Shown in pieces: positions 38,473-47,912 of a DNA stretch of 64,000 bases (its first letter is position 1; each line of letters opens with the position of its first letter). The stretch is from assembly GCA_003615045.1 (NCBI GenBank), contig ML014180.1, positions 25,274 to 89,273 on the forward strand, written 5' to 3'. Under the pieces are notes generated by a model. That model searched no databases. It saw nothing but the letters and a program-made list of their open reading frames with translations, and was not told the DNA's origin. The translations under genes and the position numbers were made by a program. The DNA comes from Caulochytrium protostelioides. Lineage: Eukaryota; Chytridiomycota; Caulochytriomycetes; Caulochytriales; Caulochytriaceae.

Positions 38473-39232
38473 GGGCCCAGCGGGCAGCAGCGGCGCGAAT
38501 CACGGCCGTCAGAGGGGCGCCTGCTGCAGCAGACTCGGCACCAGCGGCAACGGCGCGTCGGCGCTGGGGTCGCTGGCGATCCTGGGGCGATGGGATGCGA
38601 GGCGCAGAAACGGCAGCCGCGTCGGGGCACGGTCAAGGGGGCAGGGAGCTGACGGAGAGCAGCGCTTCCTCGACGCTCGCCGCTTCCACGGCGCCCGCAT
38701 GTCGTCGGGGAGCGCCTACCGCCGGCCGAACCCGACGTTTCCTGCTGGTCTGGCGCGGCTCTTCTGCAAGATTCTTCACTGCGGGCAGCTGCACCGGATG
38801 CGTGGCGCCGGCCAGCAGCGCGTTCGTCCGTAGCGCGGCAAGCTTCGTCGTGGCGCGCAGGAGGACGCGGGGATGCGCGGCGGCGTGCTGTCGCCTGCGT
38901 GTGGGCCGCTCTCGGCAAAGAAAGGTCGTCACATCCGGCGTCAGGTCCGGCCATGGGGCGGGGCAGAGGGGTCGGTCGCCGTTCCCGGCTCCTCGCTCGC
39001 CTTGCCTGGTCGCGGGGCCGTGTTCCGCCCCCCGAAAGCTCTTTCGCCCGCATGGCCCTGCCCCGAAGCTCGCCCGCTATGAATCGGGGATCGCCGCCAA
39101 GGCCGCCCCACCCTGGACGGATGACCGGCCAGCGTCGGCATGATTCTATCGCATATGGGAGATTAGACTATACAAACAAAAAGCCGTCGCTTGGTTCACG
39201 CAGACGAGACCGGCGCGTGGTGCCGGGTGCGG
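38473..39232. other. Intergenic upstream of the ADCK2-like gene and downstream of TSR2
   Basis: About 760 bases with no supported gene. Frames on both strands are low-complexity. A short AT-rich stretch at 39150-39185 probably lies in the TSR2 3' end. Confidence 0.45.
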
Positions 39233-39871
39233 TCAGCCGCGCCGACGCCCCTTCTTCTGGACCACCTCGAAGCCGTCCTCGTCAATGACGGGACCCGCGG
39301 GCGGCGGCGGCGGCGGGGCCACCGCATCGTCGCCGTCCTCGGCCATGGCGTCGTCGGCGTCGCTGCCGCTGTCGCTACCGTCGTCGCTGTCGCTGTTGAA
39401 ATCGCTATCGTCGCTGTCGTCGCCGTCGCCGTCGCCGACCACGGCGTCACGCTGACGCCGGGACATCTGGACGGCGGCGTTGGCGCCGCGGGCGGCGCGC
39501 TGCGCAGCCTCCTGCTTGAGCTGCTGCCACGGCGCCGGATCGTTCTGGACCATGATGGCGTGGTAGCAGCGGACGAGGGCGCGGCCGACCTGCTCCGCCG
39601 AGCCGTCGCCGAGCTCGGTGTTGAAGACCTCGGCAAAGAAGGCCGACCAGTTCTCGGCGAGCTCGTCCGCCTCGACGTCGCCGCCGTGGCGGACAAAGAA
39701 CTCTAGGGTCAGCTCCGCCAGCTCCTCGCAGCGCGGCACGGTGTCGCGGCCCGCGAGACGGTGGTCCTTCGCCAGTTCCAACGCTGTCCATTTCTGGAAG
39801 AGCAGCGTCTGGCACTCCACGAACGCAGCCCACTTCTGGGGATCGACCCCACGCGGCGTCGGAGCAGGCAT
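39233..39871 (-). CDS. TSR2: Pre-rRNA-processing protein TSR2
   Basis: 212-residue TSR2 homologue, the escortin that protects the ribosomal protein eS26 and hands it to pre-40S particles. The N-terminal helical domain (about 10-110) contains LLFQKWTALELA and LTLEFFVRHGGDVEADELAE. An acidic Asp/Ser region (about 145-180, partly from CGT/CGC repeats) follows, then a polyproline run, and the C-terminal signature VIDEDGFEVVQKKGRRRG, where D-E-D-G-F-x-x-V is diagnostic. Size matches yeast Tsr2. ATG at 39871 is the first in frame. Confidence 0.92.
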   Translation of the reverse strand: MPAPTPRGVDPQKWAAFVECQTLLFQKWTALELAKDHRLAGRDTVPRCEELAELTLEFFVRHGGDVEADELAENWSAFFAEVFNTELGDGSAEQVGRALVRCYHAIMVQNDPAPWQQLKQEAAQRAARGANAAVQMSRRQRDAVVGDGDGDDSDDSDFNSDSDDGSDSGSDADDAMAEDGDDAVAPPPPPPAGPVIDEDGFEVVQKKGRRRG

Positions 39872-39910
39872 CGCGCGATCACAGCAAATCGGCCAGTGGA
39901 GGGTCGGGAA

Positions 39911-39955
39911 AGCGAGGCGAGGCGAGGCGAGGCGAGGCGTAGCGAGGCGAGGCGA
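39911..39955. repeat. (GCGAG)n pentamer array
   Basis: Eight to nine copies of GGCGA/GCGAG with one interruption, in the 5' flank of TSR2 (minus-strand gene). Confidence 0.85.
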
Positions 39956-40061
39956 CCGAGAAAACTCCGCTCAATCGGCAGACAGGGCGGTCGCGTCGCG
40001 AGAGACCGACCGGGCGGATCGTCGATGGCTCTGCGGCCGGCCGGGGGGGGCCGCGAAGCGC

Positions 40062-40102
40062 CATCGGCATCGGCATCGGCATCGGCATCGGCATCGGCAT
40101 CG
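40062..40102. repeat. (CATCGG)n hexamer array
   Basis: About seven perfect copies of CATCGG in non-coding DNA, about 190 bases upstream of TSR2. Compare the coding hexamer arrays elsewhere in this window. Confidence 0.9.
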
Positions 40103-40430
40103 CGTCGGTCGCCTGCGCGTCCGGTGCGCAGGCCGTGCGATGTCTTTTGACGATGCGTGTCGCCAACGTTGTCATTGGTCTCACCCATGGCGGACCTCAC
40201 CGCCCCCGACCGCCTTCGGCCCCCGCCGCCGCCGCCTCGATGGCTGGCGCCTTGCGCCTTTGCCTCGGCCAACTCCGAATCGGAAAGAAAAAGGGGGAAC
40301 GACAACGCCACGTGCCGCGCGTGAACGAGCCCTTCGGCTGCTTCCGCATGCGCGCGGGCCGCAGGCCAACGCGCGGCCGTGAGGGTCAGCCGAGGACCCC
40401 CGCGGCCGTCCGCATCGGCTTCGGACGGCC

Positions 40431-42374
40431 TTAAGCGCGCGTGCGCTTCGTGTACCGACTGTCGTCGCTCGGCGACGGCGCGAGGGGCCGCTTGGACCAC
40501 GGCGCCGGGGCGCCGCGATGACCGGGGGTCGCCAGCCGGGCGGACGACGGGGCCGCGGCCGAGGCGGACGGCGTCGCCAGCGGCGTGCTGGCAGCGCCGG
40601 CGAGGGCCGACGGAGGCGCCGCGCCGGACGCCGCGCCTGCCGGCCGCCGCGGGAACGCCAGGTAGAAGGCGTCCGACAGGCACCGCAGCTGCAAGGACTT
40701 GCTCTGGCTGGCGCGGCTCACGGGGGCCGACGAGGTGGTCGACTTGGGCGAGGCAGGCCCGCCACGGGGCGCGGCGGCGTCGGCGCCGTCGATGTCGGCG
40801 TGGCCGCCCATGATGAGGAGGCCTCCGGGCACCGGCGCGGCCGCGAAGGCGCTGTGGGGCAGCACGCCGCTGCTGCGGCTGGCGGCGGCTGCGGCGTCGG
40901 TCGCGGCGATGGCCGGCGACGGCCACGCCAGCGGCACCGTCGTCCAGGTCTCGCGGACCAGATCGTAGGCCCAAACGCCGGTCTGCGGCTTCCAGGTGGA
41001 GGTGCCTGGCCAGCGGGCCCAGCCGCCCACGTGGTAGACGACGTCGCCGACGAGGCGGCAGGTATGGCGCATCATCTCGACCGGGCAGGGGGCGCGTTCG
41101 CGGCGCCACGCGAGCCGGCGCAGGTGGAAGGACCAAGCGGCGCGCTCGCCCTTGGCGTCGCGGTAGCCGCCGGTCAGCACGATGCGGTCGCGGGCGGCAT
41201 CGAAGACGCACGCGTGGTGCTCCATGTAGGACGGCGTCTCGGCGGCAGCGGCGGCGGCGGCGGCGGCGGGCGGCGGCGGCAGCGCGGGCTTGATGGGCGT
41301 CCACGTGTGGCGCGCGAGGTCGAAGGCCCAGAGGTCGCGGTGGCGGGAGAACGCGGAGTCGGAACCGCCGAACGCCAGCAGGCACGGCGTGGGCAGCGCG
41401 CGGGCCGCCGGCGTGCCCGCGGGCACGAACGTCAGCGAGCCGCCGATCGAGGGCCGCGGGCCGGACGAGGCGGCGCCAGGGGCGGCCGCGAGCATCGCGA
41501 GGCGGCGGCGCCGCGGGTCGTACGCGAGCAGCTGCGTCGTCATGGCGTCGGTGCCGTCCGACCGCTCGAAGACGCCGCCAAAGACATACGTGATGCCGGT
41601 CGCCTCGTCGACGGCGGTCGCGCCGCCGCCGACATACCGCGTCGGGAACGGCGTTGTGGCGTCGGCGTCGGCGGCAGCAGCGGCGGCGGCGGCAGCGGCG
41701 GCAGCGGGTGCCGTCTCGCCGAGCCCCGCGGTCTTGCCGGCGCCGGCGGCGGCGGCGTCTGCTGGTGGGGCGGCGTGCACGGGCACGATCGGGACCGCGT
41801 CGTCGGGACGGCGCCAGACGCCCGTGACGAGCAAATCGGCCGGCGGCAGGCTGTGCGGCGCCACGCCGGCGGCGGCGGCCCGTGCGTCGGCGGCGGCGGG
41901 CGCGGCGTCCTCGGTCTCGGTCTCGCCCTCGCTCACCTCGCCGGCCTCGGTCCCGTCATCCCCGCCCGGCGAAGCGGCGGCGGCGGGCGGCGGCGGTGAG
42001 GACGACGACGACGACGGCGGCGGCGGCGGCGGCGCAGGCCGCGTGCACGCGAGGCGCAGCACGTCGAGGGCGCGCAGGAGCTGCACGTCGCCGCCCAGCA
42101 CGGCGTGCAGCTCGCCGCCGTGGAGGGCCGCCGCGGGGCCGAGCGACGGGTCGGGGGTCTCGGCGCCTGTCGCCGGGAGAAAGGCCGCGAGGTGGCCATG
42201 ACGCCGGTGGGGCCGCGACGCCGTCGCGTGGGCCGCTGGCGACGACGCGGCGGCCGTGGCGATCTGGACCGGCGTCACGCGGACGGCGAGCGGCAGCGGC
42301 GGCGCGGCGGCGGCGGCGGCGTGAGCGGCCGGTCCGAGGGCGGGCGGCATCACGCCGCCGTCGGTCCGTGTCAT
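40431..42374 (-). CDS. Kelch-repeat protein with C-terminal nuclear-localisation-like tail
   Basis: About 647 residues from the ATG at 42374 (MTRTDGGVMPP). Kelch-type blades with GG pairs and spaced aromatic residues are visible: YVGGGATAVDEATGITYVFG, LLAFGGSDSAFSRHRDLWAF, RIVLTGGYRDAKGERAAWSF, VVYHVGGWARWPGTSTWKP and GGLLIMGGHADID. About five blades make an incomplete-looking propeller; others may be obscured by poly-Ala and Ser/Pro inserts. The last ~15 residues (SRYTKRTRA after KRPLAPSP) are basic and could be a nuclear localisation signal. No BTB or F-box domain is present, so the role is unclear; fungal relatives include cell-polarity Tea1-type proteins, but similarity is only generic. 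The frame is open upstream to 43130 through a tandem-repeat region with no coding character. Confidence 0.75.
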   Translation of the reverse strand: MTRTDGGVMPPALGPAAHAAAAAAPPLPLAVRVTPVQIATAAASSPAAHATASRPHRRHGHLAAFLPATGAETPDPSLGPAAALHGGELHAVLGGDVQLLRALDVLRLACTRPAPPPPPPSSSSSSPPPPAAAASPGGDDGTEAGEVSEGETETEDAAPAAADARAAAAGVAPHSLPPADLLVTGVWRRPDDAVPIVPVHAAPPADAAAAGAGKTAGLGETAPAAAAAAAAAAAADADATTPFPTRYVGGGATAVDEATGITYVFGGVFERSDGTDAMTTQLLAYDPRRRRLAMLAAAPGAASSGPRPSIGGSLTFVPAGTPAARALPTPCLLAFGGSDSAFSRHRDLWAFDLARHTWTPIKPALPPPPAAAAAAAAAETPSYMEHHACVFDAARDRIVLTGGYRDAKGERAAWSFHLRRLAWRRERAPCPVEMMRHTCRLVGDVVYHVGGWARWPGTSTWKPQTGVWAYDLVRETWTTVPLAWPSPAIAATDAAAAASRSSGVLPHSAFAAAPVPGGLLIMGGHADIDGADAAAPRGGPASPKSTTSSAPVSRASQSKSLQLRCLSDAFYLAFPRRPAGAASGAAPPSALAGAASTPLATPSASAAAPSSARLATPGHRGAPAPWSKRPLAPSPSDDSRYTKRTRA

Positions 42375-43227
42375 GTCGGCCTCGCGCGCACGCACGGCGG
42401 ATCGCATGAGCGGACGCAGCAGCGGTCCGACGGCGTCGCGAGCGGAACGGATGGGCGCGTCGGGTGGGCGTCGGGTGAGTCGGGAGGCGCCCTCGGTCGC
42501 CGGTCGCCGGTCGGAGGTCTCAGCGCGCGTCGGCGCTGCAGGGCGCTCAGAGACGGCGCGTCGCACGTGGTACGTGGTACGAGACACGTGGCACGTGGCA
42601 CGAGACACGTCGCACGTCGCACGTCGCACGTCGCACGTCGCACGTCGCACGTGGCGCGTCGTACGACCTCCCCGGCGGTCTGCGGGGATAAGGCGTCCCG
42701 CGATGCGGCAGGACGCGACGGACGACGCGACGGCCGGCTCCGCGAGCGGCGGCGCCCGCGGGCGCCGCCCCATGACGCCACACGCGCCCGGCGCGCCGCC
42801 ACCGCCGCGGGCGCCGCCGCCGCCGCGCGGCCGACGGCGCCTCCCGCGCCACCCACACGGCCCACGGCCGGGACGCCCGCTCGCCGGGCCGCGGCGCCAC
42901 GGCGGCAGCGATCCATGGGCGGCCGGCCGGCCGCGGCCCGTTCCCGCCGACGGCATCGACGCCAGGACGAGCCCTACAAGGACCGGTCGCCGGTCCGCGC
43001 GTCTCGCCATCGTCTCCCTCCTCGCTCGGGCGGCCGCGTGCTGCCGGGGTGTCCTCTGGCTTCCGAGGACGTCCCTCCTTGACGACCCGCGAGCGCCTGT
43101 TTCTTTTTCATGGCATTCCACGACGACCACCGACCTGGAGATCCCGCCATCATCGACCCGCTAATCCATCTGCCCGCTGCGTGCGCTTCGTCGTCCCTTC
43201 AAGCCTCCTTCTGGACCGCCGTTCACC
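42375..43227. promoter_or_regulatory. Divergent intergenic region with an ACGT-core repeat array
   Basis: About 850 bases between the kelch gene and the small membrane protein gene. It contains a dense tandem array (42561-42660) with four CACGTG palindromes. CACGTG is the E-box bound by bHLH factors such as Cbf1/Pho4. A regulatory role is inferred only. Confidence 0.45.
42561..42660. repeat. Tandem heptamer array (CGCACGT) with four CACGTG palindromes
   Basis: Five to six perfect CGCACGT heptamers plus degenerate GTACGTG/ACACGTG units. CACGTG occurs at 42564, 42585, 42592 and 42648. The same heptamer recurs, in the opposite orientation, at 59190-59220. Confidence 0.85.
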
Positions 43228-43623
43228 ATGCAGCTCTCACGCACCACCCTCGCCGCCGTCGGTTGCGGCCTCGTCAGTCTCGTCGGGATGGCCTCGGCGC
43301 AGCTGCTCTGGGACCCCCAGGTCGCCGCCATGACCGCCTGGCTCGTCGTCTTCACCCCGCAAGTCGCGATGCTCAAAGGCCACGCATTGACGTCCAAGCT
43401 GGAGCCCGTCACCGACCTGTTGCACAAGGAGCACGCCTCCTACAAGCCGCTCATGGACCTCGAGGACACGCTGATCTGGAAAGTCGAGTCGCCGAATCCC
43501 CAGATTGACGAGGCGTTGCTGCAACTGACCGAGCTCGTTCAGTCCGTCGAAAAGGACGCCGTGGTCCACACCATGCCGGTCGGCGCGGCCGACCCCTCAG
43601 CGCCGCCTCCCCCCACTCGCTAA
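43228..43623 (+). CDS. Small orphan membrane or secreted protein
   Basis: 131 residues, ATG at 43228 in a good context (ACCATGC). The N-terminus is hydrophobic (LAAVGCGLVSLVGMASAQLL, about 8-27), and a second hydrophobic stretch follows (VAAMTAWLVVFTPQVAML, about 32-49), so this is either a signal peptide plus a short span or a two-span membrane protein. Residues about 60-115 look helical and amphipathic (LEPVTDLLHKEHASYKPLMD, IDEALLQLTELVQSVEKDAV). The tail is Pro-rich. I recognise no family. Coding character is supported by balanced amino-acid use and few Ala or Arg runs. Mitochondrial or ER location is possible. Confidence 0.6.
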   Translation: MQLSRTTLAAVGCGLVSLVGMASAQLLWDPQVAAMTAWLVVFTPQVAMLKGHALTSKLEPVTDLLHKEHASYKPLMDLEDTLIWKVESPNPQIDEALLQLTELVQSVEKDAVVHTMPVGAADPSAPPPPTR

Positions 43624-43736
43624 TTCGCTAATGGATCGTTTTTTATGGTAACCCGCATGGCATCCGTCTCGATCGCGGCGGCCCGTTCACCGTCGCGCGC
43701 AAGCGAGTCGCTGGAGAAGAAAGGTGCTCGAGCCCG

Positions 43737-46700
43737 TTAGAGATCCCACGAGGGATCCTCGTCCTGCTCCCGCACCAGGGGCTGGTCCAGCAGCCGCAGC
43801 GCGCGCTCGCCGCACACCACGCAGTCGGCGCCGAGCACACTGTCCAGCTCGGCCGCCGCCGCCGCCCGCTGCTGCGCCGCCGCCGCCGCCGCCGTGCCCG
43901 CCGCACTCGCCAGCCCCGACGCGCCGAGCGCCAGCCCCAACGAGCCCGCGCCGCGGCTCAGGCCCGCCGTCGCCGCCGTCGCCGCCGCCGCCACCGCACC
44001 GCCGCCGGTCCCGTTCGTCCCGCTCGCCGCCGCGGCGCCCGGGCTCCCGCCGCCGTCGTCGGACCCATAGTCGCCCGACGGCTCGGTCGCCGCGTCGCCG
44101 CCGGCCATCGGCGTGGCCGAGCCCGCCGTCCCGCGGCGCTTGCCGCCGTACCGCTCCATGAAGTTGAGCTTGACGATGCTCTGCATGCGCGAGGTCGGCG
44201 TCGGCGTCGGCGACGCCGTCTCGGCGCCGGCGCCAGACGTCGCCGAGCGGCCCGGCAGCCCGCCCATCACGGCGAAGGCCGCCGACGCGATCCGGTCGCC
44301 GCCGCCGCCGCCGCCACCGCCGCCACCGCTCGTGCCGCCGCCGCTCGGGTTCCCGGACGCAGCGGCGCCGCCCGGAGCCGCCGCGAGGCCCGACGTCGGC
44401 GCGCCACGGAGCGGGCCGCCGCCGGTGGGGGCGGACGCGAGCGTGTCGAGGTCGTGCGCGAGCTGGCGCACGCGGTCGGCGAGGCGCGACGGGAGGTAGC
44501 GCGGCGCGGCGCGGCGGAGGCAGTGCCGGTGGAAGGCGTGGCCGCAGCCGAAGGCAAAGAGGTCCGGGCACGCGAGCAGCGGCTGCCGGCAGAGGGTGCA
44601 GCGGTCGAGCGGCGACAGCAGCACGGTGCGGCCGCGCAGCGCGGCGAGATCCGCCTGCAGCAGCGACGCGGTCGCCGTGGTTTGGTGCATCGTCTCTTGC
44701 AAGCGATGCGTCTCGAGGCCGATATCCTCAAGCACGTGGCAGATGTCGGACTTGAGCCCCTCCATCAGCAGCAGCTCCGGCAGCAGCGGCAGCACGTCCT
44801 GCAGGGTGAGGATGCCCGAGTCCTTCGCGATGTCCAGCACGGCCATCACGTCCGGGTGGCGCTCCGCGACATGGCGCGCGATCTGCATGTACAGCCGTTT
44901 CCGGAGCTCCGGATCGTTCTCGATGCTGTCGGCGTGCTTTTTCGCGAGGTCGACGTCGGCGACGCTCAGCGCGAGCTGGACGCCCTGCTCGTAGAGCTGC
45001 AGGCTGTGGTAGATCTCGATCACACACTGCACCAGCCCCTTGCGGTGGCACAGCCGCAGCGCATACTGGCTGTCATACTCGCCGTGCGCGTGCTGCGCCA
45101 GATACTGCAGCATCGGCGCCTCGTTCTTAGGATGCGATTCCTGCACCAGCAGCGACACGAGATGGTTGTGGATCGCGGGCGGCTGGGGGCCCTGGTGCGA
45201 GACCACGTAGGCGAGATACGTGCAGGCCTGGCGCCGCGCCGCGGGGCCCCGCTGTACGGGGTCCTCCTGCTGCGCCAGCTGGCAGTAGGCCATGATGTCC
45301 GACAGCAGTCGCTCGGGCTGGAGCTCCGGCATGCGCGTCCACAGCGCCATCGTCTGCCCCGGCAGCGCCCACAACAGCTTGCGCGCGTACCGGTAGTGGA
45401 TCTCCACGTCGTGGCACCGCGCGAGCACCTTCAGCGCGCCCGCGTGGTGGTCCAGCTCGATCAGGCTCGCCACATGCTGTGCCACATCGTGCGTCAGCTC
45501 CGCAAACGCCAGCATATCGTGCGTCCGGCTGTGGCCCGCGAGCACCTCGTAGATCAGCGCGGCGGGCACGCGGTCTTTATACTTGGCCAGCAGCCGGTAG
45601 AAATCCGCGCGTGCCGCGTGCACCCGGTCGGCTAGCGTCGACGTCGAAGGGGATGTCGACGCCGACCGGGACGACGGCGGCGGACGGAGGGTCGGTCGGG
45701 TGGCGGTGGCCGCGGCGCCGTCGGCGGGCGTGGCGCCGTCGGCGGCCTCGGCCGTCTCAGCGCCGTCCATGGCTTCGCGCGCCGCGGCTGTCGTGGCCGC
45801 CGCGGTCGCGACATGGCGCTGGGCGCGGGCCAGCGCCGCCTCGAGGCGCATGCGATACACGACACTCAGCTCGACGGCCCACGTGCAGAGCAAACTGGTG
45901 CGGACCGGATCGGACACGGGCGTCTGGTGCAGCTTGAGCAGCAGAAACACGCGCAGCGCGCATTGCGGATCGGCTTCCTCGTCCCATCCGGCGTCTGCCG
46001 CCGCGGCGCCCTCGTAGTCCGTCGGCTTCGTTGCCGTCAGCTTGCCGGTCGGCGACCCTGCGGTGAGCGCCGTCGCGGCGGGCGCAGCGGCCGTCGTCGT
46101 CGCGGGCGCGGACTGGAGCTTGAGGACGATTTCCTCGAAGGTGAGCGTGTGCTGGACGTCGGCGAGGACGCGGGCCGCGGCGACGCGGGCGCTCTGGCTC
46201 AAGAGGTGCTCGGCATGGGCGACGCGAACGATGTCGCGGTGCGCGGCGTCGGGCGCAAGCGCCAGCGCGTCGCGGAACCGCCGCTTGCGCAGGAAATGGC
46301 GCCACGCGTGGCGGTCTTCGCGCGTCGTGACGACCTCGAAGAGCGCGAGCGTGGTCGCGATCCAGAACGTGCCCGCCTGCACGTCGCCGAGGAGATCGAG
46401 CACGCGCTCGCCGTGCTCGAGCGCAAGCTCCTCGTCGAACACGCGCTGGTGCGTGAGCGCCGAGACGGCCTTGATGCTCGTCTCGTAGAGAAACAGGTAG
46501 TGGTAGGCGGACGCGACCATCGCAATCGGCGGATCGGCCGCGTCGGGCGTGTCCAGCGTCGGGAACGGCAGCACCTGCGCCGCATCAATGATACTGTCCC
46601 CGGCATCGGCCGCCGGGTGCTGGTCCAGCGCGAGCTGGCCGGTAAAGAACCCCTGCTCGGTGAGCCAGACCAGCGACCGTGGCCGCATGAGCGAGATGGG

Positions 46701-47912
46701 CGCCGATGCGGGGGCGGGGGCGGGCACCAATGGGTTGGCCGCCGTCGCTGCGGGCGCCGCCGACGCATGATACTGCAACGACAAGGGATGCTTCTGGTGC
46801 GGCGCGCACGGGATCTCCTGGCCGGACGGGTGCGCGTACGGCTGAAAGAAGTCGGAAGTGAAGCGGCCGCCGGTGGCAGCGCCGCTGCCGCCGAACGCCG
46901 CGCCGGCCGCGAGACCGGCCGCCGCCGACTTGGACGACGCCGCGTCTCTGGGCCGTGCGTGGCCAATGAACTGGTACAGGATCCCCGGGACCGCGACGAG
47001 CATCACCCATTTGCGGGTCGTGGGGTCCGGGAACGGAAAGGCTGCCAGCGACAGGATCGGATCGCGGTGCGGCACGGTGTACAGGTGGCGCAGCAGCCGC
47101 TCCTCGGCGCGCGCACCGCCGCCGCCCAGGTGACCCAGCCGCGCCAGGAACCGCTCCTCGAGCCGGTGGGACACTTCCACCTCGTGGATCTCTCCGCGCT
47201 TCGTGCCCACGAGGAACGCACAGGACCCCTCGTCACGACGCGCCGATGCCGATGTCGATGCGGCCGCCGACGACGACGCGGCCGCCGACGACGGCATGGA
47301 TGATGGCAGCCAGGCCAGCGCCGTGATGCCGCCGGACAGCGCCGAGAGCCCCCGCAGCAGCCATGGCGTCGGCGGCTTGGCGTTGGCCGCGTGGGAGGAC
47401 CCCGCCGCGTCCGGCATCCGGAGGTAGTACGTGTGGCCGAGGCGCGTCGCGAGCACGATGTCGCGGCCCTGCGGGTGCACCCAGACGGCCGTCACGGCAT
47501 CGCGGTGTCCGTCGCCGCGGCTGCCGCCGCCGCTGCCGCTCGACGCCGCGGCCGTCGCGGGTGTGAAGACGACGGGGGTGATGGCGTCGATCTGCGCCAG
47601 ATCGATGTGATAGATCGTCTGGACCTGGTCGCCATCGTCGGCGGCCGCGGACGCCGCGGACGCCGTCACCAGCGCGGCGTCGGCCTGAACGAGGACGAGG
47701 ATATTGTTGGCGACGGCGACGGCCTGCGGCGCAATCGGGAAGGGGAACTGGACGCGGTCGAGCTGGAAGAGCGGCGCGGCGGCGTCCGTGGCAGCAGGAT
47801 CGGCGGCCGCCGCCGCGGCATCGGGGAGGTCAGCGATGGCCGTGGCCGCGGCATCGGGCGGCGCCCGCGTCCGGTACTGGGCCTCCGCCGCCATGGCTTG
47901 GGCCACCAGCAT
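43737..47912 (-). CDS. VPS18: Vacuolar sorting protein VPS18 (HOPS/CORVET core subunit)
   Basis: 1,391 residues from the ATG at 47912 (an alternative ATG is 18 bases downstream). The N-terminal β-propeller (Pep3/Vps18 family) contains VGTKRGEIHEVEVSHRLEER, YTVPHRDPILSLAAFPFP and LLGDVQAGTFWIATTLALFE, then the conserved WRHFLRKRRFRDALALA block. Clathrin-heavy-chain-like α-solenoid repeats follow (YKDRVPAALIYEVLAGHSR, QLALSVADVDLAKKHADS, RKRLYMQIARHVAERHP). A RING-H2 ends the protein: CTLCRQPLL, FAFGCGHAFHRHCL, and the final CVVCGERALRLLDQPLV. HOPS and CORVET tether membranes before fusion with endosomes or the vacuole. The two RING halves are separated by over 200 Gly/Ser/Ala-rich residues, much longer than usual. 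No introns are visible. Confidence 0.95.
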   Translation of the reverse strand: MLVAQAMAAEAQYRTRAPPDAAATAIADLPDAAAAAADPAATDAAAPLFQLDRVQFPFPIAPQAVAVANNILVLVQADAALVTASAASAAADDGDQVQTIYHIDLAQIDAITPVVFTPATAAASSGSGGGSRGDGHRDAVTAVWVHPQGRDIVLATRLGHTYYLRMPDAAGSSHAANAKPPTPWLLRGLSALSGGITALAWLPSSMPSSAAASSSAAASTSASARRDEGSCAFLVGTKRGEIHEVEVSHRLEERFLARLGHLGGGGARAEERLLRHLYTVPHRDPILSLAAFPFPDPTTRKWVMLVAVPGILYQFIGHARPRDAASSKSAAAGLAAGAAFGGSGAATGGRFTSDFFQPYAHPSGQEIPCAPHQKHPLSLQYHASAAPAATAANPLVPAPAPASAPISLMRPRSLVWLTEQGFFTGQLALDQHPAADAGDSIIDAAQVLPFPTLDTPDAADPPIAMVASAYHYLFLYETSIKAVSALTHQRVFDEELALEHGERVLDLLGDVQAGTFWIATTLALFEVVTTREDRHAWRHFLRKRRFRDALALAPDAAHRDIVRVAHAEHLLSQSARVAAARVLADVQHTLTFEEIVLKLQSAPATTTAAAPAATALTAGSPTGKLTATKPTDYEGAAAADAGWDEEADPQCALRVFLLLKLHQTPVSDPVRTSLLCTWAVELSVVYRMRLEAALARAQRHVATAAATTAAAREAMDGAETAEAADGATPADGAAATATRPTLRPPPSSRSASTSPSTSTLADRVHAARADFYRLLAKYKDRVPAALIYEVLAGHSRTHDMLAFAELTHDVAQHVASLIELDHHAGALKVLARCHDVEIHYRYARKLLWALPGQTMALWTRMPELQPERLLSDIMAYCQLAQQEDPVQRGPAARRQACTYLAYVVSHQGPQPPAIHNHLVSLLVQESHPKNEAPMLQYLAQHAHGEYDSQYALRLCHRKGLVQCVIEIYHSLQLYEQGVQLALSVADVDLAKKHADSIENDPELRKRLYMQIARHVAERHPDVMAVLDIAKDSGILTLQDVLPLLPELLLMEGLKSDICHVLEDIGLETHRLQETMHQTTATASLLQADLAALRGRTVLLSPLDRCTLCRQPLLACPDLFAFGCGHAFHRHCLRRAAPRYLPSRLADRVRQLAHDLDTLASAPTGGGPLRGAPTSGLAAAPGGAAASGNPSGGGTSGGGGGGGGGGDRIASAAFAVMGGLPGRSATSGAGAETASPTPTPTSRMQSIVKLNFMERYGGKRRGTAGSATPMAGGDAATEPSGDYGSDDGGGSPGAAAASGTNGTGGGAVAAAATAATAGLSRGAGSLGLALGASGLASAAGTAAAAAAQQRAAAAAELDSVLGADCVVCGERALRLLDQPLVREQDEDPSWDL

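Larger units (their letters stand above)
39872..40430. other. Intergenic between TSR2 and the kelch gene, with two tandem arrays
   Basis: About 560 bases, no gene supported. It contains a pentamer array at 39911-39955 and a hexamer array at 40062-40102, both in the TSR2 5' flank. Confidence 0.5.

Noticed and set aside
38001-39053. 350-codon Arg/Pro-rich minus-strand frame
   Set aside because: A shadow of the ADCK2-like gene's GC-rich 5' end and flank, with no conserved sequence.
42375-43130. Upstream extension of the kelch frame (250 codons)
   Set aside because: It runs through the CGCACGT tandem array and has only repeat-derived peptide (RRATCDVRRATCDV), so it is a composition artefact.
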